Part shown: piece by piece, positions 1 to 7,544 of the stretch
How positions within the stretch are numbered: the stretch's first letter is position 1
How the letters are laid out: the number at the start of each line of letters is the position of its first letter
Source of the DNA: a candidate division CSSED10-310 bacterium
Lineage (GTDB): Bacteria > CSSED10-310 > JAFGDC01
NCBI GenBank assembly: GCA_016932295.1
Contig: JAFGDC010000148.1
Location: 1 to 12,478 of the forward strand
Length of the DNA: 12,478 nt
Direction of reading: 5' to 3'
The notes under the pieces: generated by a model
Database searches by the model: none
Seen by the model: only the letters and a program-made list of their open reading frames with translations
What the model was told of the DNA's origin: nothing
Made by a program: the position numbers and the translations under genes

Positions 1-1
1 C

Positions 2-85
2 GAGGTGGCTGGAATAGGGATCGACGAGTACATACCGGAGTGGCCATTTGATTCGAAGAGTGACCGGCCGCCTGGTGAAATCTGA
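2..85 (+). CDS. C-terminal end of an unidentified upstream gene (partial)
   Basis: The second forward frame is open from the left edge for 27 codons and stops with TGA at 83-85. The tail is acidic and polar (it contains GIDEYIPEW and ends PPGEI) and has no recognisable motif, so no function can be assigned. The stop lies 18 bases before the amylase ATG, with a ribosome binding site between them, which is the spacing expected of an upstream gene in the same operon. The other forward frame with a late stop (TGA at 49-51) gives a less protein-like, Arg-rich tail. Reality of this fragment is moderately likely and its identity is unknown. Confidence 0.45.
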   Translation, partial: EVAGIGIDEYIPEWPFDSKSDRPPGEI

Positions 86-103
86 AGATTAAGAGGGGAT
101 TAT

Positions 104-3100
104 ATGAAAGCAGCAGTGAGTGCCGGTCTGGTGATGGCGATATGCGGACTGGCGGTGACGGAAACCTGCCGGGCGGAAGCCGATTGGATGTGGCACGGCA
201 GCGTGCGTGATCCGGAACGCCCCGGCATGGACGATGACGTCGAGATATGGGTGAAGATCGGCTACCAGTTTTACGTTACCGACGTGACGGCGTACTACAC
301 GACGGACGGCGGCACACCGCGTGGTTCCAGGGGTATGGCCACGACGGGCACGGTGGCGCAGTTCGTCTGGCGTTATGTGGAGTATGATCCCGACACCGGG
401 ATGTACATCGACTGGTGGTCCGGAACCCTGCCCGCAGCGGCTGTTGGAACCACCGTCAACTATCGGATTTCCTCCTGGCATTCCGGAGGAGGTGTGGAGC
501 GTTTCGCGGACAATAACACGACTGATCCGGATGCGGCGGATATTTTTTCATACAAGGTCAAGGGAGAGGTCACGCAGAGTTTCACGGGGGTGCCGGCAAC
601 GATTGTGTACAAGGTATGTATCCCCGGTGTGACGGATGATCCGGGAGCCGCGCCCGGCCTGCAGGTTGAACTACTGACCAATGTCGATCAACCACCCGGC
701 GCTTGGACAGAGGTGGGCATGACATATGACGGTGATGAGGACGGCTGTGATCGCTACATCGCCTCGTTGGGTTCCACGCAACCGGGCACGTACCTTTTCA
801 TCAAGCGTCATTCCACTGATGGCGGGGGCACCTGGACGTACCAGGGCAATCCCGGGGACGAATCCAGCATGCCATGTTTCAATGTGAGTCCCGCATGGAT
901 CGCCAGTGCAGTGCTCTACCAGATCTTTCCAAGGATATATGGAGCCAGGGATATCAACAGCAATGGCGAGATCGACAACGATGAATTTGGTGATCTCGGA
1001 GATATCGAGGCGGACCTGGATCGAATCGAAGCGCTGGGTGTGAATACGCTTTGGCTGATGCCCCTGCATCCGCTGTCCACCAATCCCGATTACATAAAGA
1101 GTCTCGACAATGGACCGGGCAGCCCGTATGCGCCGAAAGATTACTATGCGATCAATCCTGACTATGGCGGCATCGCCGCGCTCGATTCCCTGGTTGCCGC
1201 CGTCCATGACCGCGGCATGAGGGTCATCATCGGCTATGTACCGAATCACATGGCGCCCGACAATGTCTTGCTGCCGGATCATCTCGACTGGTTCAGGCAG
1301 AACCAGGCAGGCGAACCGATACCAGATCTTCCCGACTGGTGGGACACGGTGGCCTTCAATTACGATTGCGAAGAACAGGCTGCCCTGTGGGAGTACCAGG
1401 TGGAAGCCATGGCGTATTGGCTCGAACAGCATGACATAGATGGCTATCGCGGCGATATAGTCCAGTTTCAACCCATCCCGTTCTGGGAATACGCCATGGG
1501 GGAGCTGATTGAACGAGTCCCGGACAAACTCTTTCTCGGTGAGGCCTACGGGCTCTATAAGGATCTGGAGGCGAGTGGTTTCCATTCAGTGTACGATGCT
1601 GATACTTACTGGGACATCGTCAACAACATCAGGACCGGCCAGCGATACGGCGGTTCCATCTGGACCTACCTTGATGAGTTTGATGCCGATCACGCCGGTG
1701 GCTATCTGCCCCTGCGGTTCGTGGAGAACCACGACGAACGCCGGGCGGCGGATACATACGGCAGTCCGGAGGCCAGCAAACCGCACATGTACTTCAACTT
1801 TTTCACCAGGGCACTGCCCATGCTGTACAACGGCCAGGAATCAGGTGAAACCGTTCGCATCCCGCTGTTCAAGGGATGGTATGAGGACTGCTATCTGGAG
1901 TTGGATTTCAATCGGAACCCAGCCTACACCGCCTGGCTCAGTTCGATCATCCACCTGCGAACCGCTCATCCCTTCTTTGCATTGGCTGATATGTACCCGG
2001 TCGGGGCCACCAACCCTCATTTCTTCTGCGCGGCGCGGAAATACGGCGGGGAGCGGGCACTCGTCGTCATCAATTTCTGTTACAGCAACGCTTTTCCCCA
2101 GAGCGGCACGCTGAATGTGGATATCGAAGAACTCGATCTTCAAGCTGATGATGTACTGATGCTGGAAAGCCTGCTGGATGGCGCCGTGACCTGGACATCC
2201 TCGTCTCGTCTTAATCAATTGATTGTTACCATTCCCCAGTATGAAGCGGATATCCTCATGATCGAGATTGCCGGCAAACTGGGCGATGTGGACCGGGACG
2301 GCGACCGTGATGAGACGGACGTTGAACTTATTTTACTCCGGGCGGTGGGCAGATTGACGCCGGCGACTCCCTTCGATCTCATCGCGGACGTGGACGGCGA
2401 CGGCATGGTGACGGCCGGTGACGCGGTGGCGCTCTTGCACCGGACGGGCAACCGGACGGTCGAATCGATGCCTCTTCCCCGGTTGGTGATCACTTCCGCA
2501 CGTGCGCATCCGGGTGAATACGGCGTAATGACCATCCAGATGCTGGAAGGTGGTGAGGTGGCGGGAGCAGATCTGGCGATTCAGACGCACCCCTCCCTGC
2601 TCGATACGGATATCATACCCGGCCCAGGACTTCAGGACGGTTATTCGGTGACCGACCGGAGTCCTTGCCCGGACGGTTGGATCTGTAATGAGCCCGATCC
2701 TGAAGAGATTCATTGGGCCTTTGCATCTATCGGCACCCTGCTCGAAGACGAGATGGCTGCCCTTGCCTTCGTCATGGACAGCGGTGTGGGACCAGGAGTG
2801 TACGAGGCGCGCTGGAACGCCTCCACCTTATGGGATGCTGGTGGCGGCAACGTACCTCACCATGAACAGGATGGAGGGGTTGCAATCAATGCACCGCGGA
2901 TCTTGCTCGCGGGTTACGCGGGCACTCAATTGACGACCACCGGTGGTGAGCTGCAGGTGATGGTGCTTGCCGAACCGTCCGTCACCGGCATCGAATTCTA
3001 TGTCGATGATCTGCCTACCGGAATCTTCATTCCGGTGGAGGACCAGGCATTAGGGTTCTTCAGCATGACGATCGCCCTTGACGGGCCGCTCACTCCCGTA

Positions 3101-3178
3101 AAACTGCTGATGCAGATGGTCGCCCATGATACATACGGCCTGTCGAGTATACCGTGGCCGGCCGTGGAGGTGGAATGA
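104..3178 (+). CDS. Secreted GH13 alpha-amylase-family enzyme with dockerin-like and cohesin-like modules
   Basis: This 1024-residue protein starts at an ATG preceded by AGAGGGG (92-98). Residues 1-26 look like a signal peptide, so it is probably exported. Two Ig/CBM-like beta-rich regions (about 27-150 and 155-265) precede a GH13 barrel (about 270-720). GH13 landmarks are visible: YQIFPR near 275, VPNH (N381, H382), GYRGD with nucleophile D451, LGEA with acid/base E480, and ENHD with H543 and D544. The triad D451/E480/D544 is complete, so alpha-glucan hydrolysis or transfer is likely; exact specificity cannot be read. In conserved region I the usual Asp four residues before the Asn is Gly (G377). 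An EF-hand-like loop occupies 283-294. Residues 727-787 form a dockerin-like duplicated calcium motif (GDVDRDGD, DVDGDG). Residues about 790-930 resemble a cohesin, and 931-1024 look like another Ig-like domain. Codons appear uniform throughout, with no frameshift. Family assignment is firm; the cohesin call is weaker. Confidence 0.9.
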   Translation: MKAAVSAGLVMAICGLAVTETCRAEADWMWHGSVRDPERPGMDDDVEIWVKIGYQFYVTDVTAYYTTDGGTPRGSRGMATTGTVAQFVWRYVEYDPDTGMYIDWWSGTLPAAAVGTTVNYRISSWHSGGGVERFADNNTTDPDAADIFSYKVKGEVTQSFTGVPATIVYKVCIPGVTDDPGAAPGLQVELLTNVDQPPGAWTEVGMTYDGDEDGCDRYIASLGSTQPGTYLFIKRHSTDGGGTWTYQGNPGDESSMPCFNVSPAWIASAVLYQIFPRIYGARDINSNGEIDNDEFGDLGDIEADLDRIEALGVNTLWLMPLHPLSTNPDYIKSLDNGPGSPYAPKDYYAINPDYGGIAALDSLVAAVHDRGMRVIIGYVPNHMAPDNVLLPDHLDWFRQNQAGEPIPDLPDWWDTVAFNYDCEEQAALWEYQVEAMAYWLEQHDIDGYRGDIVQFQPIPFWEYAMGELIERVPDKLFLGEAYGLYKDLEASGFHSVYDADTYWDIVNNIRTGQRYGGSIWTYLDEFDADHAGGYLPLRFVENHDERRAADTYGSPEASKPHMYFNFFTRALPMLYNGQESGETVRIPLFKGWYEDCYLELDFNRNPAYTAWLSSIIHLRTAHPFFALADMYPVGATNPHFFCAARKYGGERALVVINFCYSNAFPQSGTLNVDIEELDLQADDVLMLESLLDGAVTWTSSSRLNQLIVTIPQYEADILMIEIAGKLGDVDRDGDRDETDVELILLRAVGRLTPATPFDLIADVDGDGMVTAGDAVALLHRTGNRTVESMPLPRLVITSARAHPGEYGVMTIQMLEGGEVAGADLAIQTHPSLLDTDIIPGPGLQDGYSVTDRSPCPDGWICNEPDPEEIHWAFASIGTLLEDEMAALAFVMDSGVGPGVYEARWNASTLWDAGGGNVPHHEQDGGVAINAPRILLAGYAGTQLTTTGGELQVMVLAEPSVTGIEFYVDDLPTGIFIPVEDQALGFFSMTIALDGPLTPVKLLMQMVAHDTYGLSSIPWPAVEVE

Positions 3179-3179
3179 C

Positions 3180-4304
3180 ATGAAACACGGCAAGATAGCA
3201 CTGGTAGTGCTGACTGTTCTGATGTCCTTTTCCTGTAGGGGCATGAATCAGAAATACACCAAGGGCAATTTGGTTGAACTCCCCGCGGAACAGACCGACA
3301 GTTTTTCGTTCATCGCGTTCGGAGATACCAGGCAAAACGCCTGGGGTGAATCCCTGACCGGCCGCGTCAACAGTGACAAGGCGCGGCGGGAAATGGCGCG
3401 GGAAATCAGGCAACGTCATCTCGATGGTGACTCGCTGTTCGCGGTTCTCATCGGGGATGCGGTCCTGTCCGGTAGCTGGCGGGATGAATGGAAGGGTTTT
3501 TACAAACGCTTTTTCGGGAAACCGGGCGCCGGCGGCGCGTTCCGCATGTATGCGGTGGCCGGCGGGCACGAATACAAGCAAGGCGGCAAGGGCATGGACA
3601 ACTTTCGCGCCTTTTTCAACTTCCCTGGATCGGAATGTCCCAATCCCGACTCACGGCAGCGCTGGTATTCGTTCCGCTATGGTAATTCAGCGTTCATCAT
3701 GCTGGACTCGCAGGGCACCTATCTGGACCGCGGCTGTCGCGACAACCAGTATGCCTTCATCGATACCTGCGTGAGTCTGTACAGTTCCGATCCCGCCATT
3801 CGGCACCTGTTTGTCTTCACGCATGTGCCGCCTATCACCAACGCCAGCGTACATGGCAACAGCACGTTCTCGCAACGACTCTATCGCCTTGTTCGGACCG
3901 CCGATATCAATCGCAAACTGCGGATCTTCTTCACCAGCCACAATCACTTCGCCGAAGTGTACAGAATGCCGGGAGGTGAACTGGAAGTGGTGACCGGTGG
4001 CGGCGGCGCTCCCCTGGATTATCTCGATATGAACAGGATCAAGCCCGGCGATATACCTCTCGAACCGGAATTCGAAGCGTTGTTGAACAGGTATGATGCC
4101 GATCGAAACCGAGTGGTCACATCAAAGGAGTTGAAATTTTTTCATTACTGCATGGTACGGGTTGAAGGCGACCAAGTCGAGTTCCAGCTTCGGGCGTGGC
4201 CGGAATTCAGCGATACATTCTATCGGTTGCCTGTATATCCGGTTGAAGAGGCGGCGGCATTGGCGGGGCTTCCAGTCCCGGAATGGTACACTACCGGATC
4301 GTGA
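3180..4304 (+). CDS. Exported calcineurin-like metallophosphoesterase with C-terminal EF-hand
   Basis: This 374-residue protein starts at the ATG at 3180, one base after the amylase stop and nine bases after GGAGG (3166-3170). Translation is therefore probably coupled; an in-frame extension to 3126 lies inside the amylase gene and lacks this support. The N-terminus is a hydrophobic export signal ending in MSFSC, a non-canonical lipobox, so lipoprotein attachment is possible. Metallophosphoesterase landmarks appear in order: GDTR (D49), LIGD (D93), GGHE (H130), FTHVPP (H215) and SHNH (H254, H256). The family normally has GNHD/E at the third motif; here the metal-binding Asn is Gly129, so full activity is not assured. 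Residues 306-317 form a canonical EF-hand loop (D306, D308, N310, E317), a likely calcium site. Substrate is unknown. The neighbour suggests an extracytoplasmic role linked to glucan or phosphate use. Confidence 0.85.
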   Translation: MKHGKIALVVLTVLMSFSCRGMNQKYTKGNLVELPAEQTDSFSFIAFGDTRQNAWGESLTGRVNSDKARREMAREIRQRHLDGDSLFAVLIGDAVLSGSWRDEWKGFYKRFFGKPGAGGAFRMYAVAGGHEYKQGGKGMDNFRAFFNFPGSECPNPDSRQRWYSFRYGNSAFIMLDSQGTYLDRGCRDNQYAFIDTCVSLYSSDPAIRHLFVFTHVPPITNASVHGNSTFSQRLYRLVRTADINRKLRIFFTSHNHFAEVYRMPGGELEVVTGGGGAPLDYLDMNRIKPGDIPLEPEFEALLNRYDADRNRVVTSKELKFFHYCMVRVEGDQVEFQLRAWPEFSDTFYRLPVYPVEEAAALAGLPVPEWYTTGS

Positions 4305-4311
4305 ACACCGG

Positions 4312-5613
4312 TCACCGGTTGAGTTGCGTCTTGATGTACTCCACGATACGGTCGACGGGAATCCTGACCTGCTCCATCGAGTCTCGTTCACGGACGGTGA
4401 CTGCCTGATCGGACATGGTTTCTACATCGACTGTCACGCAATAGGGTGTGCCGATTTCATCCTGGCGGCGGTAGAGTTTCCCGATCCCGGCTGTGTCATC
4501 ATACCTGGTATGTCCTACAACCCGGAGATCAACGGTGATCTTCCTGGCCAGTTCGACGATATCGCCGCGATTCCTCAGGAGGGGCAGCACCGCCGCCTTG
4601 ATCGGCGCAAGTTCTTTGTGCAGGGCGAGCACCACTCGCTTGCGGTCGTTGACCTCCTCCTCCCGGTAGGCATCCACGAGGAAGGCCAGCACTGAACGGT
4701 CCGCTCCTGCGGATGGCTCGATCACATAGGGCAGGTAATGCTCCTTTTTGGCATCATCGAAATACAGCAGCTTCTTGCCGCTGAACCGCTCGTGCATCCG
4801 CAGATCGAAATCACCGCGGTTGGCTATACCCTCAAGCTCAGACCAGCCGATTGGGAAGTTATACTCAACATCAGTGCATGCTTTTGCGTAATGGGCCAGT
4901 TCATCCGCTTCGTGTACCCGCAGGCGCAGGTTTTCTGTGGTGATGCCGTAACGAAGGTACCAGGAGTACCGGGCGTCAACCCAATGTTTGAAAGAATCCT
5001 CGTCCTCGCCTGGCGTCACGAAAAACTCGATTTCCATCTGCTCGAACTCGCGGGTTCGAAAGGTAAAATTGCCTGGCGTGATTTCATTCCTGAAGGATTT
5101 CCCTATCTGGGCTATTCCGAAAGGCAATTTCCTGCGCATGGCGGTTTGTACATTCAAGAAGTTGACGAAAATACCCTGGGCTGTCTCTGGTCGCAGATAG
5201 GCGACGGAAGCGGCTTCTTCCACCGGTCCGATAAAGGTCTTGAACATCAGATTAAACTGCCGCGACTCGCCCATTTCTCCCGCACACACGGGACAGGTGT
5301 CCTTCTTCAGGTCATCGGCCCGAAACCGGCGCTTGCACTCCTTGCACTCCACCAGCGGATCCGAGAAACTCTCCACATGTCCGGAAGCACGCCAGACCTC
5401 TGGATTCATGAGGATCGCCGAATCCAGGCCTTCCATATCGTCCCGTTCATACACGTTGGTCTTCCACCACGCACGTTTCACGTTGTTTTTGAGTTCGACT
5501 CCAAGCGGGCCGTAATCCCAGGTATTGCTCAGGCCGCCGTAAATTTCACTGTTTTGAAAGATGAATCCTCGCCGCTTGCACAGCGAGACGATGGTTTCCA
5601 TGGTCAGAGCCAT
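4312..5613 (-). CDS. glyQS: Glycine--tRNA ligase, single-chain dimeric type
   Basis: This is a 433-residue class II aminoacyl-tRNA synthetase that charges tRNA-Gly with glycine in the cytoplasm. The N-terminus ([28 protein letters not shown]) matches the homodimeric GlyRS family, not the alpha2-beta2 type. Motif 2 is visible as FRNEI followed by [11 protein letters not shown], and motif 3 as [13 protein letters not shown] His/Gly/Pro-type anticodon-binding domain occupies roughly the last 110 residues ([11 protein letters not shown] to the end). A four-cysteine zinc motif is present in the N-terminal insertion (C90, C93, C107, C110). It is somewhat shorter than the Thermus enzyme (about 500 residues), mainly because that insertion is compact. 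The start is ATG 5613-5611 behind GAGAGGGGGG; the frame stays open to 5820, but that extension covers the promoter and is not protein-like. It converges on the phosphoesterase gene with 7 bases between stops and no obvious terminator. Confidence 0.96.
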   Translation of the reverse strand: MALTMETIVSLCKRRGFIFQNSEIYGGLSNTWDYGPLGVELKNNVKRAWWKTNVYERDDMEGLDSAILMNPEVWRASGHVESFSDPLVECKECKRRFRADDLKKDTCPVCAGEMGESRQFNLMFKTFIGPVEEAASVAYLRPETAQGIFVNFLNVQTAMRRKLPFGIAQIGKSFRNEITPGNFTFRTREFEQMEIEFFVTPGEDEDSFKHWVDARYSWYLRYGITTENLRLRVHEADELAHYAKACTDVEYNFPIGWSELEGIANRGDFDLRMHERFSGKKLLYFDDAKKEHYLPYVIEPSAGADRSVLAFLVDAYREEEVNDRKRVVLALHKELAPIKAAVLPLLRNRGDIVELARKITVDLRVVGHTRYDDTAGIGKLYRRQDEIGTPYCVTVDVETMSDQAVTVRERDSMEQVRIPVDRIVEYIKTQLNR

Positions 5614-5687
5614 CGAGCCCCCCTCTCGTTGGTGTTCAGTCGGTACATGCGATCCACCATGACCGCCGTCCAGCCGCCGGACAGAAT

Positions 5688-5728
5688 GTTCTATGCCGCG
5701 CCCACTGGCACCGGTACAACCGTAGAAC
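5688..5728 (-). promoter_or_regulatory. Possible three-way-junction RNA element in the glyQS leader
   Basis: Immediately downstream of the predicted transcription start, the minus-strand transcript has a perfect 6-bp closing stem GUUCUA/UAGAAC (5728-5723 with 5693-5688). It encloses two adjacent hairpins: CGGU-UGU-ACCG (5722-5712) and UGCC-9 nt-GGCA (5710-5694). The pieces join with one unpaired base (5711). A further weak hairpin (GUCC/GGAC, 7-nt loop) lies at 5682-5668. Neither a T-box consensus nor glycine-riboswitch features are recognisable. This may be a leader regulatory structure or a chance fold. Confidence 0.3.
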
Positions 5729-5737
5729 AGCCATGGC

Positions 5738-5766
5738 ATGATAGAGAGGCACCCCGGCCTTGTCAA
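5738..5766 (-). promoter_or_regulatory. Sigma-70-type promoter of the glycyl-tRNA synthetase gene
   Basis: On the minus strand a perfect -35 TTGACA (5766-5761) is followed by a 17-base spacer and a -10 TATCAT (5743-5738, five of six consensus bases). Transcription would begin near 5731, giving a leader of about 118 bases before the ATG at 5613. Its location inside the 5' extension of the open frame supports the shorter synthetase start. Confidence 0.75.
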
Positions 5767-5851
5767 TTGCATCAACCCACAGACTTCTCCTGGTATGGAA
5801 CGAGACGAACTGAAGCGCACTCAGGCGACGGCGGGACGCGGTCTTACCTTA

Positions 5852-5880
5852 TTGCATCGGGCGTACAATGCATTTACTAT
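5852..5880 (+). promoter_or_regulatory. Candidate sigma-70-type promoter of the two-component operon
   Basis: TTGCAT (5852-5857) and TACTAT (5875-5880) are separated by exactly 17 bases; each matches the sigma-70 hexamers at four of six positions. Transcription would start near 5887, about 20 bases before the regulator ATG at 5908. No sigma-54 GG-N10-GC site was found here, so the operon need not be self-activated. This is the best candidate in the 294-base gap between the divergent genes but is not strong. Confidence 0.35.
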
Positions 5881-5907
5881 ATCAGAAGGCATCGTGAGGG
5901 AATCGAG

Positions 5908-7359
5908 ATGGAACTTGATGGGAACAAGACACCGGACCAGGCGAAAGTGAAAAAATCCATCCTGGTGGTGGAGGATAATCCCGATTTTACAGCGCTTTTA
6001 CGGGCACGTCTCGAACATGAACATTACATCGTTTACTCGACCAATAAGGGAGCCGATGCCGACCGCCTTCTGGAACGTTCGGTGCCTAACCTTGTACTCC
6101 TCGACTTCAAACTACCGGACATGGATGGCCTCACGTTGCTGGCGACCATCCGCGAGGAGTATTCCGAAATTCCCGTGATCATGATGACGGCGTTCGGATC
6201 GGAGAACCTTGCGGTTCAAGCAATGAAAGCAGGCGCTTACGATTATATCAAGAAGCCGATCGACATGGAGGAGTTGCTGCTGGTTGCGGCTCGTGCCATC
6301 GCCCAACACCGGTTGCATGTCGAGAACCGGCGTTTGAAAGGACAGATCTCGCGGGACAATCGATTCAGGAATATCCTGGGTGCTTCCAACGTGATGCAAT
6401 CGATCTTCAATCAGATCGCTCATATACTCGACTCCGACACCAACCTTTTCATTTCAGGGGAAACGGGCACTGGTAAGGACTTGATCGCCAAGGCCATCCA
6501 TTTCGAAGGGGTGCGCAAAAATGGACCATGGATCAGCCTGAATTGCGCCGCGATTACTGAAAACCTCTTTGAAAGCGAACTCTTCGGACACGTCAAGGGG
6601 GCCTTCACTGGCGCAATCAGGAACAACAAAGGGAAGATTCCGGCGGCGGACGGCGGCACGCTTTTCCTCGATGAAATCACCGAACTCTCCTTCACCGCCC
6701 AGGCCAAGCTCCTGCAGGTGATTCAGGACGGCACCTTCACGCCGGTGGGATCCCACGAGGTGCGCCAGGCTGATGTACGATTCATTGCCGCCACCAATTC
6801 CGACATCCAGAAAAGTCTCGATATCAACCAATTCCGAAATGACCTGTTCTATCGACTGGCGGTCTTCACCATCAATGTGCCACCCTTGCGCGAGCGCGCT
6901 TCTGATATTCTTCTGCTGGCAGATTCGTTCCTGCAGCGTATGAGTGAACGGTACTCCAAGCCGACCAGGGGATTCGATCCGGAAGTACAGGAAGCCCTGA
7001 TTCGCTATCGATGGCCCGGCAATGTTCGAGAGTTGGAAAACCTGGTGGAGAGAGCGGTCATCATGAGTTCAGGACCACTCATCGGATTGAAGGATCTGAC
7101 TTTTGCAGCGCGTCCCGATCCTCCGCATCACACTGCGTTTCTGGACATGAATGATGAACCATCCAGCCAGCATGCCATCGTGACCTTCAAGCGCGCCAAG
7201 CGGATCTTCGAGAAGAACTATCTCGTGTACCTCCTCAATCGCAGCAAGGGTAACATCAGTCTGGCATCACGGCTGTCCGGCGTGAACCGGTCGGATCTCT
7301 ACAGGATACTGAAGAAGTATGATCTCGAACTTCCCGACTTCCGCGCCGGTGCACCATGA
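5908..7359 (+). CDS. NtrC-family sigma-54-dependent response regulator
   Basis: This is a 483-residue activator of sigma-54 RNA polymerase. Residues about 16-130 are a receiver with an acidic pocket (E22, D23), phosphorylated D66 (LLDFKLPD), T94 and K116. Residues about 150-390 are an AAA+ domain with Walker A GETGTGKD (K190), an intact GAFTGA sigma-54 contact loop (231-236) and Walker B LFLDE (D255, E256). The C-terminus carries a Fis-type helix-turn-helix (about 446-475, GNISLASRLSGVNRSDLYRI). All parts look functional. The start is ATG 5908 with GAGGG at 5896-5900; the frame is open far upstream, but that is antisense to the glycyl-tRNA synthetase gene and is chance. The stop overlaps the next start (ATGA at 7356-7359), so the two are translationally coupled. 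Phosphorylation, probably by the operon's kinase directly or through a relay, should trigger oligomerisation and promoter opening. Target genes are unknown. Confidence 0.95.
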   Translation: MELDGNKTPDQAKVKKSILVVEDNPDFTALLRARLEHEHYIVYSTNKGADADRLLERSVPNLVLLDFKLPDMDGLTLLATIREEYSEIPVIMMTAFGSENLAVQAMKAGAYDYIKKPIDMEELLLVAARAIAQHRLHVENRRLKGQISRDNRFRNILGASNVMQSIFNQIAHILDSDTNLFISGETGTGKDLIAKAIHFEGVRKNGPWISLNCAAITENLFESELFGHVKGAFTGAIRNNKGKIPAADGGTLFLDEITELSFTAQAKLLQVIQDGTFTPVGSHEVRQADVRFIAATNSDIQKSLDINQFRNDLFYRLAVFTINVPPLRERASDILLLADSFLQRMSERYSKPTRGFDPEVQEALIRYRWPGNVRELENLVERAVIMSSGPLIGLKDLTFAARPDPPHHTAFLDMNDEPSSQHAIVTFKRAKRIFEKNYLVYLLNRSKGNISLASRLSGVNRSDLYRILKKYDLELPDFRAGAP

Positions 7360-7544
7360 ATACCCGCAACCGGAGTCACCTGCACGAGCTGCTCACCTAT
7401 CTCAACAATATAAAAACATACTGCCAGACCATCGACAGCGAGGTGTTTGGGATCTTGACACACACCCAGCACGAAATGCTCGACACGGTGCTGAAAAACT
7501 GCGATCAACTGGAATCGTACTTGAGAGAGAAAATCGAATGGTGA
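7356..7544 (+). CDS. Stand-alone HisKA/DHp-like mini-protein, possible phosphotransfer protein
   Basis: This 62-residue protein overlaps the stop of the upstream regulator (ATGA) and the start of the downstream receiver (7538), so it is in a translationally coupled slot. No strong ribosome binding site is seen. It aligns without gaps over 53 positions to the DHp domain of the kinase encoded downstream (its H291 onward), with 16 identities. Shared residues include H10, E11, L12, T14, L16, N17, Y22, Q24, the QH pair at 38-39, N48 and E58. The H-box reads HELLTYLN where the kinase has HELRTPLN: the acceptor His and the ExxT motif remain, while Arg and Pro are replaced by Leu and Tyr. Two helices (about 7-27 and 38-61) and a short turn are expected, enough for a dimeric four-helix bundle. 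There is no ATPase domain, so it cannot autophosphorylate. Phosphotransfer, phosphatase or kinase-decoy roles are all possible; function is inferred. Confidence 0.75.
   Translation: MNTRNRSHLHELLTYLNNIKTYCQTIDSEVFGILTHTQHEMLDTVLKNCDQLESYLREKIEW

Noticed and set aside
3126..3179. Phosphoesterase start at 3126
   Set aside because: It would overlap the amylase gene by 53 bases and place charged residues before the export signal; the ATG at 3180 has GGAGG at ideal spacing.
4305..4330. Repeated ACCGGT palindromes between the convergent stops as a bidirectional terminator
   Set aside because: The two ACCGGT copies allow only very short stems and there is no T-tract on either side.
5614..5731. T-box riboswitch in the glycyl-tRNA synthetase leader
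   Set aside because: A stretch resembling GGTGGATCGCATG only loosely recalls the T-box sequence, and no stem I, specifier loop or terminator/antiterminator pair could be drawn.
5614..5820. N-terminal extension of the glycyl-tRNA synthetase to 5820
   Set aside because: The extension covers a near-consensus promoter, is not conserved-looking, and the family N-terminus begins at the ATG at 5613 behind a strong ribosome binding site.
5841..5856. Possible sigma-54 promoter ending in TTGCA upstream of the NtrC-type regulator
   Set aside because: The -12 half is present, but the -24 position reads GTCTTA and lacks the essential GG.
4738..5907. Long forward open frame antisense to the glycyl-tRNA synthetase and continuous with the NtrC-type regulator frame
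   Set aside because: The opposite strand encodes a clear synthetase, the forward translation has no domain character, and the regulator has a proper ribosome binding site and start at 5908.
7319..7537. Upstream extension of the single-domain receiver
   Set aside because: The frame overlaps the NtrC-type regulator and the mini-protein, and its translation is low-complexity and not receiver-like.
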